Below, one piece after another: positions 44,043-53,816 of a stretch of DNA of 64,000 nucleotides (its first letter is position 1; the number at the start of each line of letters is the position of its first letter). Position numbers and translations under genes: made by a program. Below the pieces are notes generated by a model. The model was not told where the DNA came from. It was given only the letters and a program-made list of their open reading frames with translations, and did not search any database. This stretch comes from Gallispira sp048359195 (GTDB lineage: Bacteria; Bacillota; Clostridia; Lachnospirales; CAG-274), in assembly GCA_048359195.1 (NCBI GenBank), contig DBGCRA010000196.1, forward strand, positions 1 through 64,000, given 5' to 3'.

Positions 44043-45779
44043 TTATTTATTTTTTCTGTTTACATAAGTGGTATGTAGAAGTTTATGTGCTCTTGCTTTA
44101 CCGGGACTGTCAAAGAATTCATCATAAATCATTTTTATAACAGGGCTTTCATGGGATTTTCTTATTTTAAGTCCTTTATCTGCATCATAGAGTACCTTTG
44201 AACGCAGTCCTTTAAGATCAACATAATTTCTTATGCTATCACTTTGCACAGGCTGACCGCCGCCGTTTATACAGCCGCCGGGACAAGCCATAATTTCCAC
44301 AAAGTGATAATCCTTTTCACCTGACTTTATACTGTCAATTACCTTTCTTGCATTTGCAAGACCTGAAGCAACAGCTACATTTATTTTTAATCCGCTTATA
44401 GTATATGTAGCCTCTTTAATGGCATCGTTACCTCTGACTTCTTTAAAGTCGGTTCTTTTAATATCAGAGTTAAGCATATGTGCCGCTGTTCTTAAGGCTG
44501 CTTCCATTACTCCGCCTGTAGCACCGAAAATAACACCGCCGCCGCTTGCAAATTCAAAAGGATTGTCATAGTTTTCATCATTTATTTCATTGAAAACTAT
44601 ACCTGCACCTTTTATCATTTTAGCAAGCTCTCTTGTTGTAAGAGAAACATCTACATCCTGATAACCCATTGCATTTTGTTCCTTACGGGTTATTTCAAAC
44701 TTCTTTGCCGTACATGGAATAACACTTACTACAAAAACATCCTTAGGATGTATTCCTGTTTTCTGGCAATAGTAGCTTTTAAGGAGTGCACCAAACATTT
44801 GCTGAGGCGACTTACAGGTGGAAATGTTAGGTATCATTTCAGGATAATAATGCTCAACAAATTTTACCCAGCCGGGACAGCAGGAAGTGAACATAGGCAG
44901 TTTTCCAAAGCCGTTTATTCTTTCAACAAGTTCGTGAGCTTCTTCCATAATTGTAAGGTCTGCCGTAACATTCATATTAAATACTTTGTCTACACCAAGA
45001 CGTCTTATAGAGGCAACCATTTTACCTTCTACATCGGTTCCGGGAGGCATATTAAAACATTCGCCAAGTGTTGCACGAATTGAAGGTGCCGTAAACATAA
45101 TGACATGCTTATCAGGATTGGAAATTGCTGACCAAACCTCATCAATCTGGCTTTTTTCGCTTAAAGCACCTACAGGACAGGCAACTATACATTGTCCGCA
45201 GCCGACACATGGAGAATCTGCAAGGCTCTTTTCAAAGGCACAGCCTACGTGAACATCATAACCTCTTTTAATAGGACCTATTACGGAAACTGACTGTACA
45301 TTCTTACAGGCGGCAACACATCGCATACACTGTATGCACTTACTGTTGTCCCTTACAATATAAGGTGACAAATCGTCAATAGGATATAAAGCGTCATCAC
45401 CCTTAAATCTGTCCTCGTCAACACCGTAGTCAAAAGACAGCTTTTGAAGTTCGCAGTGATTACCTCTTACACAGGAAAGGCATTTTTTGTGGTGACTGGA
45501 AAGTATAAGCTCAATAGTAGTTTTTCTTGAGGCACGCACCTTTGGAGTATTTGTAAGTACCTCCATACCCTCTTCAACAGGGTATACACATGAGGCAACA
45601 AGACCGTTTCTTCCCTTGATTTCAACTACACATACTCTGCATGCACCTATACAGTTTATGTCCTTTAAATAACAAAGTGACGGTATCTCAATATGTATTG
45701 ATTTTGCTGCCTGCAAAATAGTATAATTGGCAGGCACAGTTACAGGAATATTATTTATTTTTAAATTAACCGTATCCAT
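44043..45779 (-). CDS. hydA: [FeFe]-hydrogenase catalytic subunit
   Basis: A 578-residue enzyme producing or oxidising hydrogen. A 2Fe-2S domain (Cys36, 47, 50, 64), a His-Cys3 cluster (HHKKCLSCVRGNHC) and two 4Fe-4S ferredoxin motifs (near 148-159 and 191-201) precede the H-cluster domain. The H-cluster has TSCCPGW (Cys300-301), PCTAKKFE (356) and MACPGGCINGG (499 and 503). With the following two genes it makes an electron-bifurcating trimer that couples NADH and reduced ferredoxin to H2. Confidence 0.95.
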   Translation of the reverse strand: MDTVNLKINNIPVTVPANYTILQAAKSIHIEIPSLCYLKDINCIGACRVCVVEIKGRNGLVASCVYPVEEGMEVLTNTPKVRASRKTTIELILSSHHKKCLSCVRGNHCELQKLSFDYGVDEDRFKGDDALYPIDDLSPYIVRDNSKCIQCMRCVAACKNVQSVSVIGPIKRGYDVHVGCAFEKSLADSPCVGCGQCIVACPVGALSEKSQIDEVWSAISNPDKHVIMFTAPSIRATLGECFNMPPGTDVEGKMVASIRRLGVDKVFNMNVTADLTIMEEAHELVERINGFGKLPMFTSCCPGWVKFVEHYYPEMIPNISTCKSPQQMFGALLKSYYCQKTGIHPKDVFVVSVIPCTAKKFEITRKEQNAMGYQDVDVSLTTRELAKMIKGAGIVFNEINDENYDNPFEFASGGGVIFGATGGVMEAALRTAAHMLNSDIKRTDFKEVRGNDAIKEATYTISGLKINVAVASGLANARKVIDSIKSGEKDYHFVEIMACPGGCINGGGQPVQSDSIRNYVDLKGLRSKVLYDADKGLKIRKSHESPVIKMIYDEFFDSPGKARAHKLLHTTYVNRKNK

Positions 45780-45791
45780 AAAAGCACCCCC

Positions 45792-47687
45792 TTATTTAGT
45801 CATAATAGCGTTAAATTTACAGTTTTTAACGCAAAGACCACATTTGATACATACATTTTTGTCAATAACATGAGGCTTTTTAACCTCGCCGCTAATGGCA
45901 TTAACAGGACAGTTTTTAGCACATTTTGTACAGCCTTTGCAAAGCTTTGGCTGAATTTCATAATAAAGAAGTGATTTACATACTCCTGCGGGACAGGTTT
46001 TATCCACAATATGAGCAAGGTATTCATCTCTGAAATACTTTATTGTGGAAAGAACAGGGTTAGATGCTGACTGACCAAGAGCACAGAGAGAAGATGTTTT
46101 CATATGCATTGAAAGCTCTTCTATTTTGTCAAGGTCTTCAAGCTCGCCCTTGCCTGAGGTAATCTTTTCAAGAAACTGCATAAGTCTTCTTGTGCCTATT
46201 CGGCAAGGTGTACATTTACCACAGGATTCGTCAACGGTAAATTCCAGATAAAATTTTGAAATATCTACCATACAGGTATCTTCGTCAAGAATAATAAGAC
46301 CGCCTGAGCCCATCATAGAGCCTAAAGCAATAAGGCTGTCATAATCAATAGGAGTGTCAATATGACAGGCAGGTATACAGCCACCTGAAGGACCGCCTGT
46401 CTGTGCTGCCTTAAACTTTTTGCCGTTAGGTATTCCTCCGCCTATTTCCTCTACGATTTCACGAAGTGTAGTACCCATAGGTATTTCCACAAGACCTACA
46501 TTTGTTATTTTTCCGCCAAGAGCAAAAACCTTTGTGCCCTTTGATTTTTCTGTACCTATACTGCTGAACCATTCTGCACCATTTAATATAATCTGTGCTA
46601 TGTTTGCATTTGTTTCTACATTGTTAAGTACTGTAGGTTTACCGAAAAGACCCTTTACAGCAGGGAATGGAGGACGGGGACGAGGTTCGCCTCTGTGACC
46701 TTCAATAGATGTCATAAGAGCTGTTTCTTCGCCGCATACAAATGCACCTGCACCAAGTCTTATTTCTATATCAAATGAAAAATCCGTTCCAAATATGTTT
46801 TCGCCTAAAATACCATATTCTCTTGCTTGATCTACTGCAATTTGAAGTCGCTGAACGGCAATAGGATACTCTGCACGAACATAAACATAACCTTTTTGTG
46901 CTCCTATACTGTAGCCTGCTATTGCCATAGCCTCTATAACACAGTGAGGATCACCTTCAAGTATTGATCTGTCCATAAATGCACCGGGGTCGCCTTCATC
47001 AGCATTACAGCATACATATTTAATATCGCCTTCTGCCGCTTTTGCAAATGCCCATTTTCTGCCTGTAGGGAATCCGCCACCGCCTCTGCCTCTAAGACCT
47101 GATTTAAGTACTTCTTCAATAACTTCGTCACCGCTCATTGATGTAAGAACTTTTGCAAGTGCCTGATAACCGTCAAGAGCTATGTATTCCTCTATTTGTT
47201 CGGGGTCAATAACACCGCAGTTTCTAAGAGCAACTCTCATTTGCTTTTTGTAGAACTGAGTTTCATTTAATGACACTATACTTCCATCACTGTGTATAGT
47301 TTCCCGGTAAAGAAGTTCCTTAACAATATTGTTGTTTTTAAGATGTTCTTCAACAATTTTTTCAACACCCTCCGGAGTTACCTGACTGTAAAAACAGCCT
47401 TCGGGATATACAATCATTACAGGACCAAGGGCACATAGACCAAAACAGCCTGTTTTGACAACAAGGATTTCTTTTTCAATGCCGTTTTTCTCCAGTGCGG
47501 CTTCAAGAGCAGCAATAACTTTGTGAGAGCCTGATGAAGTACAGCCGGTACCTCCGCATATAAGTACCTGCTTTTTGTAGCCTGTTTTTTTGGCAAGCTC
47601 TTCGCCCTGCTCCTTTATAACCTTACGAACCATTACCAAATCTCTTTTGGAATCTCTGATTTTGTTTAATTCTTCAATGGTTATCAT
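45792..47687 (-). CDS. hydB: Electron-bifurcating hydrogenase subunit, NuoF-like
   Basis: A 631-residue flavoprotein. A thioredoxin-like 2Fe-2S domain (Cys44, 49, 81, 85) leads to the FMN and NADH site (GRGGGGFPTGRKW, NADEGDPGAFMDR), a 4Fe-4S site (ESCGKCTPCRIGTRR) and a C-terminal two-cluster ferredoxin domain (CKGCTKCAKNCPVN, CIKCGLCVKNCKFN). It accepts electrons from NADH. Its ATG overlaps the upstream hydC stop (TAATG), and hydA follows 12 bases later. Confidence 0.95.
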   Translation of the reverse strand: MITIEELNKIRDSKRDLVMVRKVIKEQGEELAKKTGYKKQVLICGGTGCTSSGSHKVIAALEAALEKNGIEKEILVVKTGCFGLCALGPVMIVYPEGCFYSQVTPEGVEKIVEEHLKNNNIVKELLYRETIHSDGSIVSLNETQFYKKQMRVALRNCGVIDPEQIEEYIALDGYQALAKVLTSMSGDEVIEEVLKSGLRGRGGGGFPTGRKWAFAKAAEGDIKYVCCNADEGDPGAFMDRSILEGDPHCVIEAMAIAGYSIGAQKGYVYVRAEYPIAVQRLQIAVDQAREYGILGENIFGTDFSFDIEIRLGAGAFVCGEETALMTSIEGHRGEPRPRPPFPAVKGLFGKPTVLNNVETNANIAQIILNGAEWFSSIGTEKSKGTKVFALGGKITNVGLVEIPMGTTLREIVEEIGGGIPNGKKFKAAQTGGPSGGCIPACHIDTPIDYDSLIALGSMMGSGGLIILDEDTCMVDISKFYLEFTVDESCGKCTPCRIGTRRLMQFLEKITSGKGELEDLDKIEELSMHMKTSSLCALGQSASNPVLSTIKYFRDEYLAHIVDKTCPAGVCKSLLYYEIQPKLCKGCTKCAKNCPVNAISGEVKKPHVIDKNVCIKCGLCVKNCKFNAIMTK

Positions 47688-48205
47688 TAATTGTCACCTC
47701 CCTTTTTATCTTTTTTCATATATTTATCTATAATTGCGTCTACCTGATCTACAGTCATTTTGCCGTAAACATCATCGTTTATCATCATAACAGGTGCAAG
47801 ACCGCAGGCACCTATGCACCTGGTAGAATCAAGAGAGAATTGTCTGTTTTTAGTACATTCGCCGCTTTTGATTCCAAGCTTTTTTTCTATTGCCTCCAGT
47901 ATTTTGTCAGCTCCCTTAACATAACAGGCAGTACCAAGACAGACGCTTATTCTGTTTTCTCCTTTTGGTGAAAGTGAAAATTGGGAATAAAACGTAGCTA
48001 CCCCGTATACTTCTGACAAAGGTACATTAAGTCCTTCTGCTATCATACTTTGAACTTCAATAGGCAGGTAGCCGTATATTTCCTGAGCATCCTGCAATAC
48101 AGGCATTAAACCTCCGGGCTGTTTAAGATGCTTTTCAATAACATCTTTAAGTTGATGTTCTTGTGCTGCCGTGCCTCTAAAGTTATGGACTGATTTTTTT
48201 TCCAT
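47687..48205 (-). CDS. hydC: Electron-bifurcating hydrogenase subunit, NuoE-like
   Basis: A 172-residue protein with the thioredoxin-like 2Fe-2S fold of NuoE. Cysteines are in VCLGTACYVKGAD and DSTRCIGACGLAPVMMI. It is the small subunit of the HydABC complex. The ATG at 48205 follows GGAGGTATTTT; the further upstream start has no ribosome site. First gene of the hydCBA operon. Confidence 0.93.
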   Translation of the reverse strand: MEKKSVHNFRGTAAQEHQLKDVIEKHLKQPGGLMPVLQDAQEIYGYLPIEVQSMIAEGLNVPLSEVYGVATFYSQFSLSPKGENRISVCLGTACYVKGADKILEAIEKKLGIKSGECTKNRQFSLDSTRCIGACGLAPVMMINDDVYGKMTVDQVDAIIDKYMKKDKKGGDN

Positions 48206-48227
48206 AAAATACCTCCTTATCATATTT

Positions 48228-48255
48228 GTTATACATTAATAATTAATTCAGTAAA
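48228..48255 (-). promoter_or_regulatory. Candidate promoter of the hydrogenase operon
   Basis: On the minus strand TTTACT (48255-48250), a 16-base spacer and TATAAC (48233-48228). It would give a very short leader before the GGAGGT site. Confidence 0.45.
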
Positions 48256-48410
48256 ATATTTAATTATTAAAATAAAAAATTGAAAATTATGCTGTTTGTT
48301 AAAATTCAACATTTTATTAAATATAATTATAATATAAATATGGAAAATAAACAATGATTTTTGAGTGGAGTTTTTGGTTTTTGTGAATTTTTACATAAAT
48401 TTGCGGCATA

Positions 48411-48446
48411 AAAAAACTCCCCAAAGGAATCTTTGGAGAGTTTTTT
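48411..48446 (-). terminator. Terminator of prs
   Basis: On the minus strand a stem of about 11 bp with one G-T pair (CTCTCCAAAG with CTTTGGGGAG) is followed by six Ts. Confidence 0.85.
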
Positions 48447-48456
48447 ATAATTAAAA

Positions 48457-49416
48457 TTAATATTCAAATATTCTTGAAACAGGCAAGCCTTCGTGAATTC
48501 TGTAAATTGCATCAGCAAATACCTTAGCAACAGACTTCTGTTTAATTTTAGGAATAGCCTTTTCAGATGTAAGAGGTACTGTATCAAGTACAAGTAATTC
48601 TTTAATCCGGCTGTTCTGTATTCTTTCAATGGCAGCACCTGAAAGAACACCGTGAGTACAGCATGCATAGACCTCCTTGGCACCTCTTTCAATAATAGCA
48701 TTAGCTGCATTTGTAATAGTGCCGGCAGTATCAATCATATCGTCATAAAGAATAACGGTTTTATCCTTAAAGTCGCCGATAATATTCATAATTTCAGATA
48801 CGTTAGGCTTAGGCCTTCTCTTGTCTACAATAGCAATAGGAATGTCAAGCTGCTCAGCAAATGATCTTGTTCTTGTTACAGAGCCAAGGTCAGGTGATAC
48901 AGCTACGAGATTATCATTGCCATAACCGAACTTTTCACCATAATACTTTGAGAGTAAAGGCATACCAACTAAATGGTCAACAGGGATATTAAAGAAACCC
49001 TGAATTTGTGCACAGTGTAAATCCATAGTGATTACTCTGTCTGCACCTGCACTTGTAATAAGGTCAGCAACGAGCTTAGCTGAAATTGGATCTCTGGCCT
49101 TAGCCTTTCTGTCCTGACGTGCATAACCGTAGTAAGGTATAACAGCATTAATTCTGCCCGCTGATGCTCTCTTAACAGCATCAATAGTAATGAGAAGCTC
49201 CATTAAATTATCATTAACCGGATTGCTTGTAGGCTGAACGATAAAAATGTCATTGCCTCTTACTGTTTCGTTGATTCTAACACTGATTTCGCCGTCACTG
49301 AATTTGCTTACTTCACATTTACTAAGTGAAAGACCTAATTCTGAAGCAATTCTTTCAGCTAAGACGTGGTTACCGTTGCAACCGAAAATCTTAATGCCAC
49401 CACCGCTAATATTCAT
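48457..49416 (-). CDS. prs: Ribose-phosphate pyrophosphokinase
   Basis: A 319-residue enzyme that makes PRPP from ribose-5-phosphate and ATP for nucleotide, His and Trp synthesis. Motifs are FSDGEISVRI, YYGYARQDRKAKARDPISAK, the PRPP loop KTVILYDDMIDTAGTI and HCAQIQGFF. ATG 49416 follows AGGAGGAATTATTA; an in-frame extension of 20 residues lacks a ribosome site. Confidence 0.96.
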   Translation of the reverse strand: MNISGGGIKIFGCNGNHVLAERIASELGLSLSKCEVSKFSDGEISVRINETVRGNDIFIVQPTSNPVNDNLMELLITIDAVKRASAGRINAVIPYYGYARQDRKAKARDPISAKLVADLITSAGADRVITMDLHCAQIQGFFNIPVDHLVGMPLLSKYYGEKFGYGNDNLVAVSPDLGSVTRTRSFAEQLDIPIAIVDKRRPKPNVSEIMNIIGDFKDKTVILYDDMIDTAGTITNAANAIIERGAKEVYACCTHGVLSGAAIERIQNSRIKELLVLDTVPLTSEKAIPKIKQKSVAKVFADAIYRIHEGLPVSRIFEY

Positions 49417-49480
49417 TAATAATTCCTCCTGATGAAACTGCTTAAACCAATACTGGTTTTCTTCGCTTTTATACATATTA

Positions 49481-49509
49481 ATTATAATATTAATTTAAGT
49501 CGTTGTCAA
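49481..49509 (-). promoter_or_regulatory. Consensus promoter of prs
   Basis: A perfect TTGACA (49509-49504), a 17-base spacer and a perfect TATAAT (49486-49481) on the minus strand. The leader before the ATG is about 57 bases with a small hairpin (AAACCA/TGGTTT at 49444-49459). Confidence 0.85.
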
Positions 49510-49768
49510 ATATTGTTGAATGAAAAGTTTACCTAAATTATCCATATTTTTTACCAAATTTAGTTATTATTTTTAGCATATTTACTGTTGTTGTTGCATA
49601 ATTTATATTTTATTATATGTTTATTAATAATTTTTAGTCAAATTGCGAATAGATTATTAATAATGGAGTAATAATATTTTTTATTTTACTGATGAATATT
49701 TTAAATAAAAAATACATTTTTAATTGCTTTAATAAAATATGAATTTATTTAAAATTTATATAATTTTA
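49510..49768. other. AT-rich intergenic stretch with nothing recognised
   Basis: About 260 bases, very AT-rich with many stops in all frames. No convincing gene, repeat or hairpin was found. It separates the divergent prs and adenine deaminase promoters. Confidence 0.6.
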
Positions 49769-49797
49769 TTGATTTTTTTATAAAGCCGGTTTATAAT
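49769..49797 (+). promoter_or_regulatory. Promoter of the adenine deaminase leader
   Basis: TTGATT at 49769-49774, a 17-base spacer and a perfect TATAAT at 49792-49797. Transcription would begin near 49804, about 225 bases before the gene. Confidence 0.7.
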
Positions 49798-49803
49798 TTA
49801 CTT

Positions 49804-50016
49804 ATTAATATATATTTTTAAAGCTGACTGAAAGGTTTTGGGCAACTGAAGTGATGTTGTTTGGATATTTAATAGGTTAATATTTACATTTGTTGATGCT
49901 TGCGGTCGGTGATTAAAGCTGTGTTTTAAAATACTTATGCAGTAAATGACATCTTCATTTCCCCCTAATTTTCACGGAGGGATTTTTTTGTTTTAAGGGG
50001 ATTTTTTTAAAATTAT
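49804..50016 (+). ncRNA. Long structured leader with intrinsic terminator, riboswitch-like
   Basis: From the predicted start to the ribosome site the RNA has a candidate basal stem pairing 49847-49857 (TGAAG..ATGT) with 49949-49957 (ACAT CTTCA), possibly extended by GGG near 49840 with CCC at 49961. The CCCCC of that extension is also the left arm of the terminator at 49958-49989, so the two are mutually exclusive. Inner stems are ATATT/AATAT at 49865-49883 and GCTT/AAGC near 49899-49919. It lacks the cores of purine, TPP, SAM, FMN, T-box or c-di-GMP RNAs as I know them. Confidence 0.45.
49958..49989 (+). terminator. Leader terminator before adenine deaminase
   Basis: TCCCCC pairs with GGAGGGA (one mismatch) around a 9-base loop, followed by seven Ts. 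It lies 40 bases before the gene and would block expression unless disrupted. Confidence 0.65.
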
Positions 50017-50028
50017 AGGAGGTATTTT

Positions 50029-51678
50029 ATGCTTAAAAATGTTATTCAGTCTGCTCTTGGCAATGAAAAGGCAGATTTAGTGTTAAAAAACGGAAAGATT
50101 ATAGATGTGTTAAACCATAGAATAGTTGAAGGCAATGTAGCAGTAAAAGATGGCATTATTATAGGAATAGGCGACTATGAGGGTGTTGAGGAAACAGATG
50201 TTAAAGGGGCTTATATCACTCCGGGGTTTGTGGACAGCCATGTTCATATTGAGTCAGCTATGGTAACTCCTGCACAATATGCAAAGGCTGTTATGCCAAA
50301 GGGGGTTACAACAATTATAGCTGACCCTCACGAAATCGCTAATGTAAAGGGTGAGGAAGGACTTGCATTTATGATTGAAGACGGTAAAAAGGCACCTTTA
50401 GAGGTACATTTTATGCTGCCTTCCTGCGTTCCCGCAACACCTTTTGACCATTCGGGCTGTGTTATTGACGGCGATAAAACTGCTGAGCTTTTTGAAAAGT
50501 ATGACTTTTTAGGTCTTGGTGAAATGATGAATTATCCGGGTGTAATTGGCTGTGTATCTGATGTTTTGAAAAAGCTTGAATCAGCAGAATATATTGACGG
50601 CCACGCTCCTATTATAAAAGGAAAGGGGTTAAATGCTTATGCCTGCGGCGGTATAAGAAATGACCACGAGTGCAGCAGTGCAAATGAAGCTCTTGAGAAA
50701 ATAAGCAATGGTTTTGATATTTTTGTAAGAGAGGGTACAGGTGCCAAGAATCTTAAGGAACTTATGAAGGCTGTAAATCCATATAATTTAAGGCATTTTG
50801 CTTTTTGTACCGATGACAAGCATCCTGCTGAAATTATTAAAGAGGGAACAATATCACATTGTATAGACAAGGCAATTAAACTTGGTTATGATCCTTTGGA
50901 TGTTTATACCATTGCCTGCTATAACTCCTGTGTAAGCTATAACCTTGGCAGAAAGGGAGCGGTTGCAAGCGGCTTTGAGGCTGATATTGTTGTTACAAGG
51001 GATATTAATGCAACTAAAATTGAAAGAGTTTATAAAAAGGGTGTTCTTGTGGCTGAAAACGGCAAGGCTCTTTTTGATACAGCGGGTGCAGATATTTCAG
51101 CTGTTGAAAATACTGTGAATACAGATACTGTTAAAGCAGAGGACCTTTTTCTTGAATTTGACAGCAAAAATTTGGTTATTGCTTTGAATGAAGGCAGTTT
51201 AATAACTGATGGTGTTTACTGTGAAAATGCCGAAGGACTTTCTCTTTGTGCAAATATTGAAAGGCATAATAAAACAGGCAATATTGGTAAGTGCTATGTA
51301 AAAGGCCTTGATATTGCAAATGGAGCTATTGCTCAGACTATAGGTCATGATTCTCATAATATAAGTGTTATTGGCAGCGACAGTGAAAATATGGCGGCAG
51401 CTGTTAATGCCCTTGGTAAACAGGGCGGCATTGTTGTAGTTAAGAATAATAAAATTCTGGCAAAAATGGAGCTTAAAGTAGGCGGTATTATGTCAGATAA
51501 GGATATTAATGATGTTGTATGGGAACACGAAAAAATTGTTGAGGCTGCAAAAGCTCTTTCTCCAAGCGGAAGTAATGAAACCCTTATGATACTGGGTTTT
51601 ATATCACTTCTTGTTATTCCTCATTATAAATTAGGGGATAAGGGAGTATTTAATGTTGATGATTTTAGATATGAATAA
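50029..51678 (+). CDS. ade: Adenine deaminase
   Basis: A 549-residue amidohydrolase that converts adenine to hypoxanthine and ammonia in purine salvage. Metal-site motifs are GFVDSHVHIESAM and DPHEIANVKG; further family segments are CVPATPFDHSG and GHDSHNISVIGS. Metal ligands look intact. An AGGAGGT ribosome site precedes the ATG. Its expression is likely controlled by the leader terminator at 49958-49989. Confidence 0.95.
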   Translation: MLKNVIQSALGNEKADLVLKNGKIIDVLNHRIVEGNVAVKDGIIIGIGDYEGVEETDVKGAYITPGFVDSHVHIESAMVTPAQYAKAVMPKGVTTIIADPHEIANVKGEEGLAFMIEDGKKAPLEVHFMLPSCVPATPFDHSGCVIDGDKTAELFEKYDFLGLGEMMNYPGVIGCVSDVLKKLESAEYIDGHAPIIKGKGLNAYACGGIRNDHECSSANEALEKISNGFDIFVREGTGAKNLKELMKAVNPYNLRHFAFCTDDKHPAEIIKEGTISHCIDKAIKLGYDPLDVYTIACYNSCVSYNLGRKGAVASGFEADIVVTRDINATKIERVYKKGVLVAENGKALFDTAGADISAVENTVNTDTVKAEDLFLEFDSKNLVIALNEGSLITDGVYCENAEGLSLCANIERHNKTGNIGKCYVKGLDIANGAIAQTIGHDSHNISVIGSDSENMAAAVNALGKQGGIVVVKNNKILAKMELKVGGIMSDKDINDVVWEHEKIVEAAKALSPSGSNETLMILGFISLLVIPHYKLGDKGVFNVDDFRYE

Positions 51679-51751
51679 AATAATTTTATTTTTTTATATT
51701 ATCATTAGGGCTGTTTAATTTGATAAATATATATGTAAGGAGAATAAAAAT

Positions 51752-53815
51752 ATGAAGCTTAAAAAAATAATATCGCTTACTCTTAGTTTGGTGCTGACAA
51801 TGTCAGTATCAGCATTCGTCTATGCTGAAACTACAGATTTTAAACCGATAATCTACAATTTTACATCAGATTACATTCAGGGTTCAAAGGTTATAAAAAA
51901 GGTAAATAAGTATGACTGTGATACAGGCTATGGTTTTGTGAACAAAACAACATCTATGCCTGAAAGAACTGTCAATATGTCAAAAATCAAGACAGAGGAC
52001 AATGGCTTTACTATTGTTGAGCAAAGTGTGTCTATGTTTAATACGATTGACAAAGACGGCAATAAGCTTGATATTAATAAGGCTACCTGCTACAACTATG
52101 GTGGTATGGTATTCAGAGTAAAGGCACCTGCCGGCGGATATCATATTGAAGTAGATATTGAGGGCGGTGAAAATAACGCTCTTTTAAGTGTAAGCGCAAT
52201 GCAGACTTACAGGCTTGAAAATTCGCCTTACTGGGATGCTGCAAAGAAAGTACCTAACTTACACCCTGCCAAGTGGGAGGGTGATATATGGTCCTTTGAC
52301 TATGCCAATGGCAGAGATTTTATTGATATTGAAATTGAGGCAAAGGAAATAAATAAGCCGGTTACACTAAGGACTATTAAGATAACTCCTGTTGAAAATA
52401 AGATTAGTGAGAAACCGTCAGTTTATCTTCTTGGAGATTCCACTTTAAAGTCTTATCTTTTTGAGGAAGCACCTATGTGCGGTTGGGGTCAGGTATTTGA
52501 CAGACTTTTTGACAGCAGCAAAATTAATGTGGTAAATTACTCAATGGGAGGTCGTTCCGTTAAACAGATGTATCAGGAGGGCAGATTAAACGATGTTCTT
52601 ATGACAGGCTGTGAGGGCGATTTTGTACTTATTCAGTCAGGCCACAATGATGAGAAAAAGGGCAGTGATACAGGTACTGCATCTGACCCTACGGCACGTT
52701 TTGGCGTTGGCTCAACGGAGGCTATGTATAAGGAATATCTTGAAAAGTGTTATATTCCGGCAATAGAAGCCAGAGGTATGATTCCTGTCCTTGTTACGCC
52801 TATGACAAGAACAAGCAAGTATGAGGATGGTCAGTTTAAGAATACATTTACAACAGAGGACAGAGAGTTTGTTAAGGTAATGAAAAATGTTGCATCTGAA
52901 ATGAATGTACCTCTTGTGGATTTAAACACATTAAGCTGTGAATATCTTACAGAAATAGGTTATGATGAGGCTATGGCTGTTGTAATGAGTCTTGAGGCAG
53001 GAGAAACTCCGGGCAAAACCAATAGCGGAAGCTATGCCAACGGTCATCCTGACAATAAGATTGATACAACTCATATGAAGGAGGCACTTGCAAAGCAGTA
53101 TGCAAGGCTTGTTGTTGAGGAAATAAAAACTCTTTCAGATGCTTATACACAGCTAAAGCCAATGACAGATTCAATGACTTCTGATGTTAAGGCAGGAAAT
53201 TGGGAAAAGGTTTATCCTGAGGTTTGCAAGGATGTTAAGGGTGAAAATGCTTATTACAGAAATCAGATAGAAAAAATGGTACAGCTTGGCATAATGTATA
53301 AAAACAGTGAAGGTTGTTTTGAGCCAAAGGCAGAAATGACCGTAGAAGATTATGCTGATGCTATGGCTAAGCTTTATGGCAGTGACAAGGTAGATACTTC
53401 AAAATACGGCACAGGCATACTTACAAGAGAGGTAATGGCACAAATTAATCTTGATGCTTATAAAGCCAATTTCGGTCAAAAGCCTAAGTATATGACAGAC
53501 TATAATGGCACAAATATTTCTCCTGATGACCCTAATTATGATCCTAATTTAGTAGGCGAGGAGGCTCAGTATTATCCTCTTGTAGGCTATGGCAATATTA
53601 CTGATAAGGATGAAATTTCAGCAGAATACAAGGAAACTGTGGAGGAGGCTTATGAGCTTGGTTTAATCCGCAGTGAGGACGTTGAAAGAGGTAAAATGGA
53701 AAATGGCTATACTCTTGATCCTAAGGGTGTTGTTACAAGAGAAAAGGCGGCTAAGTCACTTTATTTTATGTATGTTCTTGGGTCTGATATAAATAGTGAG
53801 AATGATGTATATTAA
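51752..53815 (+). CDS. Secreted SGNH-hydrolase (rhamnogalacturonan acetylesterase-like) with SLH-like repeats
   Basis: A 687-residue secreted protein. A signal peptide (about 1-25) is followed by a beta-sandwich domain (30-215) and an SGNH esterase domain: Ser230 in LLGDSTLKSY, MGGRS (265-269), GHND (297-300) and DTTHMKEA. It most resembles CE12 esterases that deacetylate rhamnogalacturonan. The C-terminal part (about 500-685) has two degenerate S-layer homology-like units (MVQLGIMYKNSEGCFEPKAE, AYELGLIRSED), which may anchor it to the cell wall. It probably complements the pectate lyase at 16646. Confidence 0.82.
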   Translation: MKLKKIISLTLSLVLTMSVSAFVYAETTDFKPIIYNFTSDYIQGSKVIKKVNKYDCDTGYGFVNKTTSMPERTVNMSKIKTEDNGFTIVEQSVSMFNTIDKDGNKLDINKATCYNYGGMVFRVKAPAGGYHIEVDIEGGENNALLSVSAMQTYRLENSPYWDAAKKVPNLHPAKWEGDIWSFDYANGRDFIDIEIEAKEINKPVTLRTIKITPVENKISEKPSVYLLGDSTLKSYLFEEAPMCGWGQVFDRLFDSSKINVVNYSMGGRSVKQMYQEGRLNDVLMTGCEGDFVLIQSGHNDEKKGSDTGTASDPTARFGVGSTEAMYKEYLEKCYIPAIEARGMIPVLVTPMTRTSKYEDGQFKNTFTTEDREFVKVMKNVASEMNVPLVDLNTLSCEYLTEIGYDEAMAVVMSLEAGETPGKTNSGSYANGHPDNKIDTTHMKEALAKQYARLVVEEIKTLSDAYTQLKPMTDSMTSDVKAGNWEKVYPEVCKDVKGENAYYRNQIEKMVQLGIMYKNSEGCFEPKAEMTVEDYADAMAKLYGSDKVDTSKYGTGILTREVMAQINLDAYKANFGQKPKYMTDYNGTNISPDDPNYDPNLVGEEAQYYPLVGYGNITDKDEISAEYKETVEEAYELGLIRSEDVERGKMENGYTLDPKGVVTREKAAKSLYFMYVLGSDINSENDVY

Positions 53816-53816
53816 T

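Noticed and set aside
48297..48314. Rex-like site before the hydrogenase operon
   Set aside because: Only one half (TTGTTAA) is present; the other half shares one base of seven with the consensus.
49804..49989. 6S RNA gene
   Set aside because: The expected long rod with a central bubble is not seen; the multi-helix fold with a gene-proximal terminator fits a leader better.
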